59,142 nucleotides of DNA from Opitutaceae bacterium (lineage in GTDB: Bacteria > Verrucomicrobiota > Verrucomicrobiia > Opitutales > Opitutaceae): the NCBI GenBank assembly GCA_023269585.1, contig JAHFTC010000005.1, forward strand, positions 31,213-90,354, written 5' to 3'. Positions within the stretch are counted from its first letter, which is position 1. Every line of letters starts with the position of its first letter. Below, in pieces: positions 40,412 to 49,700 of the stretch. The position numbers and the translations under genes were made by a program. The notes under the pieces are model-generated. The model did not search any database. It was not told where the DNA came from and saw only the letters and a list, made by a program, of their open reading frames with translations.

Positions 40412-42841
40412 TCAGAGCGTCTTCAAGAACTCGATCAGGTCGTTGAGCTGATCTTTGGTCATGTCGTTGGTCACGCCGTGGGTGTCGTGGGGGTTGTAGA
40501 CGGTCCAGATCTCCTCGAGGGTGGGGGCGATGCCGTTGTGCAGGTAGGGCGCGGAGTCGTAGATGTTGAGCAGGTGGGGCGCGTCGAACTTGCTTTGAAG
40601 ATCGTAGGCGAACTTTGTGCCCACATCGTGGACGAGGCCGTCGGTGTAGAGGGGCGCGGGGTGGCAGGTGCTGCAGCGATTGGCGCGGGGAATGGGCGAG
40701 CCGTCGTTCTTGTGGGTGCGCTCGAAGATCGCCTTGCCGCGGCGTTGCGCTTCGGTGAGGTCCGCCCCGAGCGCGCGGTAGCGGTTGGGCGGGCGGGGGA
40801 TGCTGCAGATGTAGTCGTGCAGATCGGTGAGTTGCTCCGGGGTGAAGGGATGGATGCGCGTGATGAAGACGGCCAGGCGCGGGCCGCACTGGCGCTTCAG
40901 GTTCGGGTTGATCCCGATCCACTTGTACGGGGCCATGTCGGCGATGCCGCGCAGCGTGCGGTTGTCGATCGGGCCCATGCCCAGGCCGTCGTCCTCGATG
41001 TCGTAGACGACGTTGTCGATGTGGCCGTCGGGGTGGCAGGTGCTGCAGGAGAACTGGCGGCGGAAGGTGATGTCGGCGCTATGGAAGAGCTTCTCGCCAC
41101 GGCGGCGCATGGAGTCCTCCGTGGCGCCGCCGAGATCGATGCGGCCGACGTTCGCGAGCTTCGCGAGGTCGAGCACCGAGACGGAATCGTCGAGCATGTT
41201 CGCCACGTAGGCGGTGCGGCCGTCGGCCGACATGGTGATGCCCTTGGGGCAGGTGCCGGTGGGGAGGTGCGCGATGACGTACTCGGTGGGCACGCCGGTG
41301 TGGTTGGGAATGACGCGCTCGCGCTCGTGGGGCGTGGCGGCTTCGAGAACGGCCACGAGCTTCTCGAGATCGACCACGGCCACGCGTTCGGAGCTGCTGC
41401 TGGTGACCAGGGCGCGCTTGCCGTCGGGGGTGATCGTCACGTCGGACGGGTCGGGGAAGCAGAGGTCGTTGAAGTCGAGCAGGACCTGGTCGACGCGGCC
41501 GTCGGCCCAGAGCAGGCCGAGGCCGTTGGTGATGGTCCAGCCGTGGTTGATGCGGGTCATCGGCACGAGGTTCTTCGTGCGGAGCTGGGTGAAGAGCGCG
41601 TACTGGCCGCTCGGATGCCAGGCGATGCCCTGCAGGAGGTTGGCGGCGGGCACGGTGATGCGGTCCCGCACGGTGGCGCTGGCGGTGTCGATCACGGTGA
41701 GCTCCGACATCGACGGCTTGCGGTCGCCGACGAAGCGGGACAGCGCGTGGGTGACGATGATCGAGGACCCGTCGGGCGACTGGGCGAGCGACCAGGGCGA
41801 GCGCGAGGCGCTCAGGCGCTTGGTCTCCTGGAGGGAGGCGACGTCGATGACGGAGATGTTGTCGATCGAGGTGTTGAGGACGTAGAGGTGACGGCCGCGC
41901 TGGTCGACGAGCACGCCGTGCGGTTCGTCGCCGACGGCGAGGGTGGCGGTGACGCGGTGGGCCGCGACATCGACGACGGAGACGGTGTCGTCGAGGCGGT
42001 TGGAGACGAAGGCGCGGGTGCCGTCGGGGGTGAAGCAGACGTCGTTGGGCTGGCCGCCGACGGGGATCTCGAGGCGCTTGGTGCGCGTGGCGGTGTCGAC
42101 GACGATGACGGAGGCGGAGGCCTCGCAGGCGATCCAGAGTTCGCGGCCGTCGGGCGTGAGCGCGAGGTTGAGCGGGTTCTTGTGGGCGGGCTCGGCCGGG
42201 GCGGTGGCGGCCGGTGCTGGGGCGCTGGTGACAACCGGGGCGGCGGGGGGCGGGGTGGCGGGGCTGCCGGGTTTCGGGGTGGGATGGGCGATGGCGGCCC
42301 AGGCGGCGTCGAGGTCGAAGGGTTTGAGCTTGAGGACGGAGTCGTGGGAGCCCTTGGGGCGGTGGCACAGGCGGCAGTCGTCCTTGGTCATCATCTTCAG
42401 GCCCGCGCCACGGGCCTTCTTCGGATCGCTCATGATCGCGATCGAGGCGTACTCGCTGCCGGGGCCGTGGCAGGCTTCGCACTGGAGACCGTCCTCGGTG
42501 CGGAACTCGGGCATCTTCTCCCAGGCCTCGGACTCGGAGGCGGTGGCGTGGCAGCCCAGGCACATGCCCAGCTGGTGGGGGTCGCCGGTGAGGCCGCTCA
42601 GGCGTACGATCTCCTTGGATTCAGGCTTCGCGAGGGAGGCGTAGGCCTTCGCGTGGGCGGAGAGTTTCCACTTGGCGAACTGATGGCCCATCTCGGGGCC
42701 GTCGTGGCAGGAGGCGCAGGCCTGGGCGCCGATGTAGAGCGGGTCCTTGGCGGGTTTCTTGTAGTAATCCTCGGCGCGGAGGAGCGGGGCGGCGGCGAGT
42801 ACGAGGGCCAGGGCGGAGAGGGATTTTACGGGGCGGATCAT
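40412..42841 (-). CDS. Six-haem c-type cytochrome fused to a YVTN beta-propeller and di-haem module
   Basis: The 809-residue exported protein has a signal peptide (1-23). A four-haem N-terminal domain follows, with CASCH (42-46), CLGCH (94-98), CEACH (121-125) and CRLCH (156-160), resembling the cytochrome c554 family. An Ala/Pro linker (190-220) leads to a YVTN/lactonase-like propeller (about 221-570: DGRELWIACEASASVIVVD, VSNRLDDTVSVVDV, YVANMLDDSVSVLDL). The C-terminal domain is of the di-haem peroxidase/MauG type with CSTCHPD (599-603) and CSTCHPA (723-727). It may shuttle electrons or oxidise a small substrate in the periplasm. The gene is 20 bp downstream of a CRTAC1 gene and 29 bp upstream of the propeller gene, strongly suggesting an operon. 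Confidence 0.92.
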   Translation of the reverse strand: MIRPVKSLSALALVLAAAPLLRAEDYYKKPAKDPLYIGAQACASCHDGPEMGHQFAKWKLSAHAKAYASLAKPESKEIVRLSGLTGDPHQLGMCLGCHATASESEAWEKMPEFRTEDGLQCEACHGPGSEYASIAIMSDPKKARGAGLKMMTKDDCRLCHRPKGSHDSVLKLKPFDLDAAWAAIAHPTPKPGSPATPPPAAPVVTSAPAPAATAPAEPAHKNPLNLALTPDGRELWIACEASASVIVVDTATRTKRLEIPVGGQPNDVCFTPDGTRAFVSNRLDDTVSVVDVAAHRVTATLAVGDEPHGVLVDQRGRHLYVLNTSIDNISVIDVASLQETKRLSASRSPWSLAQSPDGSSIIVTHALSRFVGDRKPSMSELTVIDTASATVRDRITVPAANLLQGIAWHPSGQYALFTQLRTKNLVPMTRINHGWTITNGLGLLWADGRVDQVLLDFNDLCFPDPSDVTITPDGKRALVTSSSSERVAVVDLEKLVAVLEAATPHERERVIPNHTGVPTEYVIAHLPTGTCPKGITMSADGRTAYVANMLDDSVSVLDLAKLANVGRIDLGGATEDSMRRRGEKLFHSADITFRRQFSCSTCHPDGHIDNVVYDIEDDGLGMGPIDNRTLRGIADMAPYKWIGINPNLKRQCGPRLAVFITRIHPFTPEQLTDLHDYICSIPRPPNRYRALGADLTEAQRRGKAIFERTHKNDGSPIPRANRCSTCHPAPLYTDGLVHDVGTKFAYDLQSKFDAPHLLNIYDSAPYLHNGIAPTLEEIWTVYNPHDTHGVTNDMTKDQLNDLIEFLKTL

Positions 42842-42861
42842 GGTGGCGGGGCCGGTGGCGG

Positions 42862-44514
42862 TTACTTCGTGGGAGCAGCCGTGACCTTGAGAATCTGGTT
42901 CGCCTTCACGTCGGCGAGGACCTGTTTGCGGCCGTCGGGCCAGGTAATCTCGACGGACTCGGCGGTGGTGGCGGCACCGAGGCCGAAGTTGGGCCGCGGG
43001 TCATTGGAGACGAGGTAGCCGTTCACGCCGAGCACGGGCTGGAGCATCGCCAGGCCGCCGGCCTTGACGGTGACGGTGGCGCCGAGGGCGACCATGCCGG
43101 TATCGGCGCGCAGGGGGACAACGGTGAGCCAGTTGTTCCGGTTTTTGCTGTCGTTGCGCAGCAGGCGAGGCTGGCCCTCGAGGACGTTCATGACGATGTC
43201 GAGGTCGCCGTCGTTGTCGAAGTCGGCGCTGGCGGCGCCGCGGCCCACGAACTTGTGGGCGAAGAAGTCGCCGGACTGGCGGGCCATGTCGACGAACTTC
43301 CCCTTGCCGTCCCAGCGGGCGAGCGTCGCCTCCTCGAGGTAGAGGTGGTGGGCGTCGCCGTTGGCGATGAAGAGGTCGACGTAGCCGTCGTGGTCGAAGT
43401 CGTTGAGCAGGCCGCCCCAGCCGGTGTATTGGCCGCACAGCAACGCGATGCCGGACTGCGCGGTGATGTCGGTGAAGAAGCCGGGCCGCCGCTGAAGCAT
43501 GAGCGAGCTGTAGCCCATGTCGGGCACGAGGATGTCGAGCAGGCCGTTGCGATCCACGTCGGCCACGAACGGGCCCATCGACGACACGCCCTGACCGCCC
43601 TCGCCGAAGGCGGTGTTGGTCTCGGTGGCCATGTCGGTGAAGTGTCCCTTGCCGTCGTTGATCCAGAGGTTGTTGGCCATCGCGTCGTTGGTGACGTAGA
43701 GATCGACGAAGCCGTCGCCGTTGAGGTCGGCGGCGACCGCGCCCATGCCGCGGCCGGTGGGTTCCCAGAGGCCGGTCTCCTGGGTGACGTCGGTGAAGGT
43801 GCCGTCGCCGTTGTTGCGGAAGAGCTGGTCGGGCTGGCCGGGGTAGGAGAGCGGGCCGGGGAAGTTGTCGGCCTTGTAGTAGGCGCCGGTGCGCTGGAAC
43901 TCGCCCTTGTCGTACTCGAGGTAGTGGACGACGAAGAGGTCGAGGCGGCCGTCGCCGTTGTAGTCAAACCACGGAGCCGCGACGGCCCAGCCGGGGCTGG
44001 CGACGCCGGCCGGGGCGGTGACGTCGGTGAAGGTGCCGTCGCCGTTGTTGCGGTAGAGCTGGCTCGTGCCGTAGTTGCAGACGTAGAGGTCGAGGTCGCC
44101 GTCGTTGTCGTAGTCGGCGGTGGAGGCGGCCATGCCGTAGGCGTCCTCGGGGCCGGCGACGCCGGCCTGGGTGGTGACGTCGGTGAAGGTGCCGTCGCCG
44201 TTGTTACGGTACAGGGCGTTGGCGAGCTTGCCCTTGAGGGAGCGGCCGCGGTTGTCGCTGATGTCGGTGTGCCAGCGGCCGTTGACGAAGTAGATGTCCT
44301 GGAGGCCGTCGTTGTTGAAGTCGAACACGCAGCAGCCGGGCCCGGTGGCTTCGACGATGTTGCTCAGCTTCAGGTCGCCCACGCTGTGCTGGAAGGTGAG
44401 GCCGGCGGCATCGGTGATGTCGGTGAACGAGGGCCAGGCGGTGTCGGCGGCCACGGCGGGCAGCGCGGCGGCGAGCAAGAGGGCGGCGAGAGTCGGGTGG
44501 GGCAGGGTCTTCAT
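42862..44514 (-). CDS. CRTAC1-family FG-GAP/ASPIC-UnbV secreted protein
   Basis: The 550-residue protein has a signal peptide (LAALLLAAALPAVAA). It carries FG-GAP/VCBS repeats with DFNNDGLQDIY, DYDNDGDLDLY, DYNGDGRLDLF, DLNGDGFVDLY, DVDRNGLLDIL, DFDHDGYVDLF and DFDNDGDLDIV, each followed by YRNNGDGTFTDVT-type linkers. The C-terminal ASPIC/UnbV module (ALGATVTVKAGG, NFGLGAATTAESVEITWPDGR) is complete. Its ATG overlaps the stop of the hydrazine-synthase-alpha-like gene as ATGA, and the six-haem gene begins 20 bp after its stop. This placement between two haem proteins suggests a structural or ligand-binding partner in a redox complex. Confidence 0.93.
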   Translation of the reverse strand: MKTLPHPTLAALLLAAALPAVAADTAWPSFTDITDAAGLTFQHSVGDLKLSNIVEATGPGCCVFDFNNDGLQDIYFVNGRWHTDISDNRGRSLKGKLANALYRNNGDGTFTDVTTQAGVAGPEDAYGMAASTADYDNDGDLDLYVCNYGTSQLYRNNGDGTFTDVTAPAGVASPGWAVAAPWFDYNGDGRLDLFVVHYLEYDKGEFQRTGAYYKADNFPGPLSYPGQPDQLFRNNGDGTFTDVTQETGLWEPTGRGMGAVAADLNGDGFVDLYVTNDAMANNLWINDGKGHFTDMATETNTAFGEGGQGVSSMGPFVADVDRNGLLDILVPDMGYSSLMLQRRPGFFTDITAQSGIALLCGQYTGWGGLLNDFDHDGYVDLFIANGDAHHLYLEEATLARWDGKGKFVDMARQSGDFFAHKFVGRGAASADFDNDGDLDIVMNVLEGQPRLLRNDSKNRNNWLTVVPLRADTGMVALGATVTVKAGGLAMLQPVLGVNGYLVSNDPRPNFGLGAATTAESVEITWPDGRKQVLADVKANQILKVTAAPTK

Positions 44515-46547
44515 TTCGTCGGTTGGGCGGGGCTGGCGGCGACGGGGGTGGCGGGCGTCTGCGGAGCGTCGAATGGCGCGCCGAGGTCGATCCACAGGAG
44601 CACGGTCCGCAGATCTTCGGCGCTCAGCTGCGGGACTTCGCCGGTCTGCGGGTTCGGGCGGTGTTTGGTGGGCGCGAGCGAAGGCTTGGCGGCCGTGGGA
44701 TCCCACGGGCGGGAGGTGTTTTCGCCGAGCAGCATCCACGCGAGGCGGCTGGTGCGGGCGCGGCCGGCGTCGACGTATTTGCCGGGGGCCGGGCCGGCGT
44801 CGGGGGAGTGCGCGATGTTCTTGGCCGCCGCAGTGAGGGTTTCATAGGCCTTGCGCAGGTCGGCGGCGCTCGGTTCGGCGGCGGAGAGGGGCAGGTGCAA
44901 CGAGGCCATCGTGCTGCCGTGGCACGGGGCCGTGGCGCAGGACTTCTGGAGGATCGGTGCGACTTCGCGCAGGAACGATACGGAGCGGCGCTGGTCGGGC
45001 GGCGCGAGCAGCTGGTTGGGGAGGCGGCGGAGCGCCTGCACGTAATTGTTCTCTGGAACGAGTTCGGGGTCCTCGTGGCAGCCGATGCAACCGCGGCTTT
45101 CCTTCGGCTTCACCCAGACCCAGCCGGAGGTGCCGAGTGCCAGGCCGCGTTCGTCGAGGGTCTGCAGGAGCAGGGGAGTGTCGGCGGGGACGACGACGTT
45201 GAACGAGCCGTCGGCCTCGACGGGGGCCTCGCCGATGATGCGGCGCGCGACGAGGGCTGACGGGGGGGCGTCGGTCGCGGGGGCGAGGCCCTCGAGGAAG
45301 CGGATGCGTTTGATCTCGCCGGCCTTGGTGCCGGCGGTGCGCGCGGGACCGGCGGTGTAGGCGTTCAGCCCGTAGAAGGCGCCGGAGGTGTCGGCCACGG
45401 TGACGACGGTGGAGTGGCCGTCGGGCTGGCGGCGCGGGGCGACCAGGGCGGCCTGCACGTCATGGAACTTCGGATCGTCGAAGACCGGATCGCAGCGACC
45501 GGTGGCGGTGTCGAAGCGGAAGATGCCGCAGTTGCCGGCGCCGGCGGACGGCCGGCGGGCGACGAGGAGCTGGTTGCCCCGCAGGGGGGTGGGATAGAGG
45601 AAGCGGTACGCGGTGTCGGTGGTGAGCGGCCGGTAGGTGACGTGCGGGCGGCGCTGCTCGACGGCGGCGAGCTGGCCGGAACCGTCGGCGGCGGGCTCGG
45701 CCGACTCGACGAAGACCACGAGCCCCTGCTCGGTGGCGCAGGGCATCTGCTGGACGCGGGCGCCGCGGGTGGCGCCGTAAAGCTCGTTGTCGGCGCCTTC
45801 CATGTGGATGGCGAAGAGGCTCAGGCGGCGGTCGCCGGCGCCCGGTTCCTGGGGGGCACGCTCGCCGGCGTAGAGCACGCGGCCGTCGGCGGTCTGGAAC
45901 GGGTCGAGGTTCTGGCCGTGGTTGAAGGTGAGGCGGCGGAACTCGCCGCCCTCGAGCCGGATGTTGTAGAGGTTCCACGGCGACGCGGGACCGGCGGCGG
46001 TCTCGCGGCCGACGAACACGGTCGTGAACCACGGCTTGGGCGAATCGAGGGTGAAGAGGGTGGAGACGTGGATCGCGTTGCGCGCCTCGATGCCTTCGGG
46101 GGTGACCGGCCGGAGGCCCTGGCCGTCGAGCCCGATCTCCCAGATTCGCCAGTGGTCGGCGGGGGTCTTGCGGCCGGCGAAGAGCACGCGTTGGCCGTCG
46201 AAGGACACGTTGGGATCGCAGGCGGCGGCGAAACCTTCGGAGAGCACGCGCACCTTGCCGTCGGGGGCGACGAGCACAAGGCGGGCGCCGTCGAACCAAT
46301 CGGCGCGGATGAGCCAGGCGGATGAAGTGGGCGCGGAGTGCTGCGCCGCCACAACCGGTACCTGGGTGAGCACGAGCGGCTGATCGAGGCCGGTCTTGGG
46401 CGCGGCGAAGGCGCCGAGGGCGGCGAAAGTCAGGGCTGCGAAACCGCCGAGAAGAGGGAGCCCGGAGCGGGCGGGCAGACGGCGAGAGCAGGCGTGTTTC
46501 CGGTGCACGTGTTGCGCAGTGAGAGTGACGCGGGGTTGCGGGGGCAT
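44511..46547 (-). CDS. Hydrazine-synthase-alpha-like (HzsA-related) propeller/haem protein
   Basis: The 678-residue exported protein has a hydrophobic signal near residues 28-49 and then a TolB/PD40-like propeller (about 75-420: NVSFDGQRVLFAGRKTPADHWRIWEIGLDG, FRRLTFNHGQNLDPFQTADG). The segment GEAPVEADGSFNVVVPADTPLLLQTLDERG leads to CIGCHE (487-491), a typical c-haem site in HzsA-related proteins. A second haem-like motif with four spacer residues, CATAPCH (537-543), follows. This architecture matches the HzsA-related family. True hydrazine synthesis is not implied, since beta/gamma subunit homologues are absent. It heads the tight run 46.5-37.6 kb and overlaps the CRTAC1 gene by ATGA. Confidence 0.85.
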   Translation of the reverse strand: MPPQPRVTLTAQHVHRKHACSRRLPARSGLPLLGGFAALTFAALGAFAAPKTGLDQPLVLTQVPVVAAQHSAPTSSAWLIRADWFDGARLVLVAPDGKVRVLSEGFAAACDPNVSFDGQRVLFAGRKTPADHWRIWEIGLDGQGLRPVTPEGIEARNAIHVSTLFTLDSPKPWFTTVFVGRETAAGPASPWNLYNIRLEGGEFRRLTFNHGQNLDPFQTADGRVLYAGERAPQEPGAGDRRLSLFAIHMEGADNELYGATRGARVQQMPCATEQGLVVFVESAEPAADGSGQLAAVEQRRPHVTYRPLTTDTAYRFLYPTPLRGNQLLVARRPSAGAGNCGIFRFDTATGRCDPVFDDPKFHDVQAALVAPRRQPDGHSTVVTVADTSGAFYGLNAYTAGPARTAGTKAGEIKRIRFLEGLAPATDAPPSALVARRIIGEAPVEADGSFNVVVPADTPLLLQTLDERGLALGTSGWVWVKPKESRGCIGCHEDPELVPENNYVQALRRLPNQLLAPPDQRRSVSFLREVAPILQKSCATAPCHGSTMASLHLPLSAAEPSAADLRKAYETLTAAAKNIAHSPDAGPAPGKYVDAGRARTSRLAWMLLGENTSRPWDPTAAKPSLAPTKHRPNPQTGEVPQLSAEDLRTVLLWIDLGAPFDAPQTPATPVAASPAQPTK

Positions 46548-46730
46548 CGGGACGTTTTTGAAAAAAGAAGAAATCCTAGGCCAGAAGAATCGGAGAGATT
46601 AGTGCTCTTCATCAAAATTGCCTCGCTGAGTGGGGCGTGGAGCCGCGTGGCCGCGCTGCGCCGAGGCTCTTCAAGGTCGGTTCGAGGCCCACGATCGAGC
46701 CTTGAGCGACGACGGGATGCGCGCCGCCGA
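46548..46730. promoter_or_regulatory. Probable promoter region of the HzsA-like operon
   Basis: The 183-bp gap upstream of the HzsA-like gene contains the least GC-rich stretch I see in this part (46556-46620, with A- and T-runs such as TTTTTGAAAAAAG). That fits a promoter for the operon running to lower coordinates. I cannot assign -35/-10 boxes with confidence. Confidence 0.35.
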
Positions 46731-49700
46731 TCAGTGCGCCGTTTCCTGCAAGCGGATCATCGCGGGGACCGGGGAGGTGGTCTCATGGATGGTCGTCGCT
46801 CCCGAGGGCCAGCGAACCTGCAGGCGGCGGAGCGGGTTGGCCTCCGGTGAACCGAAGAACAGTGCGGCGGTCGACTGGCTCAAGTAGCCCGAGCCGGCGC
46901 TGACTTCAGCGGCGGTGGTGGTGCCATCCGCGTACTCGGCGGTGACGCGGGCGCCGATCGCGGTCGGGTTGCTCGCGGGCCCTTGGAGCACGACGCGCAC
47001 GGAGTGCCGCCCGGCGACGCCGCGGTTGCGGAAGGCGAGGGACGAAGCGGCGTTGCGCGAGACGAGGAAATCCGGCCAGCCGTCCTCGTCGAGATCGAGC
47101 ACGGCGAGCGCCTTGGCGCCGCCGGGGACGACGAGGCCGGTCTCGGCCGTCGCCGCGGGGGTGAAGCCACCGCGACCGTCGCCGCGGAGCAGCTGGCTCA
47201 CGCCGCCGTCGAAGCGACCGAGCGAGGGCGCGGGAGCGTAGGTGTTGTGGACGACGTAGAGGTCGGCGAAGCCGTCGCCGTTGAAGTCGCCGGCGGCGAG
47301 GCCGTTGGCGGGGGCGATCTGGGCCGCATGCGGCCACGGGGTGAATACGTAGCGCCCGTCGGGCTGGCTGAGGCAAACGCCGCTGCGCAGTTCGGTGGCG
47401 GCGAGGCGCGTGGCGGCGGCCAACCGGTCGGCGCCCAGCAGATCGGGGAGGGAGGCGCGGGCGTAGTCGTTGCTGCCGCGGAAACGTTTCAGGATGTTCG
47501 GGATCGCCGCACCGAGTTCGGAGCGCGTGCGCCGCGGGTAGAGGGTGTCGCCTTCGTAATAGGCCTCGACGAGCTCGGCCGCGCTGCGGCCACCGAAGGC
47601 GCCGACGAAGAGCAACGCGGGCCGCTCGGGGGAGGCCCGGTACTGCGTATTCAGCCCGAGGTTGCCGACGGCGTAGTCGGGCCGGCCGTCGCCGTTGAAG
47701 TCGGCGGTGGCCAGTGAGCGCCACCAGCCCGTGCCGGCGGCGGCGAAGCCGAGTTTCTCCGTCCAGTCGGTGAAGCCCTTGCCTTCCTCGTTGCGGAAGC
47801 AGCGCACGTTGCCCCATTCGAGCGCGACGAGCAGATCGGGCCAACCGTCGGCGTCGACATCGCTCCAGAGGGCGGCGGTGACCAATCCGAGCGTGCGCAG
47901 GGCGGGGGCGAGGTCGGCGGTGACATCGGCGAACGTGCCGCCGCGGTTGGCGAGCAAGGCGCTCGGCGGCGCGGCGGGGTATTGGCCGGGGACAACCCGA
48001 CCGCCGAGGAAGAGGTCGAGGCGGCCGTCGCGGTCGAAGTCGGCGGCGCAGAGGGCGCCGGCGCTGATCGGGAGTTCGGGTAGCGCGTCGGCGGGGGCGG
48101 GCGCGAAGCCACCGTGCCCATCGTTCAGGTACAGACGTGGCTGGTAGTCGGGGGAGTCGGCGGGCTGGCTGGCGCCGCCGGCGGCGACGAGCAGATCGGG
48201 GTGGCTGTCGCCATTGGTCTCGAGGACGAGCAGCGGGCCGTCGTTGACGAAGGGCGGGGCCGCGAACGCGGGCGCTTCGGCCGGGGCCCACGCCGGACCG
48301 GCGGGGCGGAGGACGCGCAGCGGGTCGAGCGTGGTGCCGCCGAGGACGACGCTGTCGCGGCCGCTGCCATCGAGGTCGGCCACGGCGAGCGCGGGGCCGC
48401 GGCGGTTGAGGGTGAAGGGGAGCAGGCGTTGCTCGAGGAACTCGTCGTAAGGTTCCTCGCGCGCGGTCCACGCGAGGCCGAGCGCGGCGGCGGTCTCGGC
48501 GAACTGGGTGGACGGCGCGGGCGCGGGGGGAGCGGTGTCGGGTGCTTCGGCCGGCTCGGTGATCGTGAGCCGCTGGTCGGCGGCGAGGTTCTCGAAGGTC
48601 TGCACGGCGCCGCTCGGCCAAGTGACGGTGAGGCGGCGGATCTCGGTCTCGTCGCCCAGGCCGAAGTGGGCGATCGGTTCGCTGCTGGCCATGAAGCCGC
48701 GACCGAGCGTGATCGGGCGCACCTGCGTGCCGCCGGCGGTCTCGACCGTGATGGTGGCGCCGATGCCGAAGCGGTTGGAGCGGGTGCCCTTCGACAGGCT
48801 CAGGGCCTCCAGCGGATTCGCGCGGCCCTGCAGCGAGCAGACGAGGCGGTGGCCGGAGTCGTTGTCGTTGCGCAGGAGGGTGGGGCCGGCCTGGTAGTTG
48901 CAGTAGAGGAGATCGAGATCCCCGTCGCCGTCGAGGTCGCCGGTGGCCGAGCCGAAGCTCACGCCGGTGTGGGCGAGTCCCCAGGTAGCGGAGACATTCT
49001 CGAAGCGCAGGCCGCCGAGGTTGCGGAAGGCGAGGTTCGACTCGGCGAGTTGCGGGCTGTTGCGCACGGCCTGCATTGCGGTGGTGAGGTCGCCGGCCAT
49101 GGCGCGGCGGCCGATGAGATCCTGGTTGTGGATCTCGCGATACATGCCGTTGGTCACGTGCAGGTCGATCCGGCTGTCGTTGTCGAAATCCTCCAGCCGG
49201 GGCGACCACGTCCAGTCGGTCGCCTCGAGACCGGCGAGGCGGGCGGCCTCGAGCAGGCGGCCGGCGCCGGTATTCAGGAGCAGGGCACTGACGGGAAACT
49301 GGGGAACCTCGGCGGTGCCCTCGGCCGGCGGCCGCAGGCGGGCGCGCGTCTCCGCCATGGTGCGCTGGTCCTTGGCGTGGGTGGTCGTCGCCATGTCGGT
49401 GACGTAGAGGTCGAGGCGACCGTCGTTGTCCACGTCGCCGAGGTCGGCGCCCATCGCGGAGTAGGGCACGACCGGTGCGGTGCGCGCGATGATGTCGGTG
49501 AAGGTGCCGTCGCGGTTGTTGCGGAAGAGCGCGTCGGGGACGGAGAAGTCGTTGGCGACGTAGAGATCGGGCCAGCCGTCGTGGTCGAAATCCCACCACA
49601 GGGCGGAGTTGCCGTGGGTCGGCCCCGGGCCGACGCCGGCCCGGGCGGTGACGTCGGTGAAGGTGCCGTCGCGATTGTTGCGGAAGAGGTAGTCGCGCTC

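Noticed and set aside
40355-43018. Open frame of 887 codons on the plus strand
   Set aside because: It is antisense to the six-haem cytochrome and its neighbours; composition is Gly/Val/Glu-rich with no domain or signal peptide.
44511-46547. Anammox hydrazine synthase
   Set aside because: Only an alpha-like architecture is present, without the other subunits or hydrazine dehydrogenase, so the activity is not supported.
46670-46715. Possible tRNA because of GGTTCGAGGCC
   Set aside because: The T-arm-like word stands alone; no acceptor stem, anticodon arm or D-arm could be paired around it.
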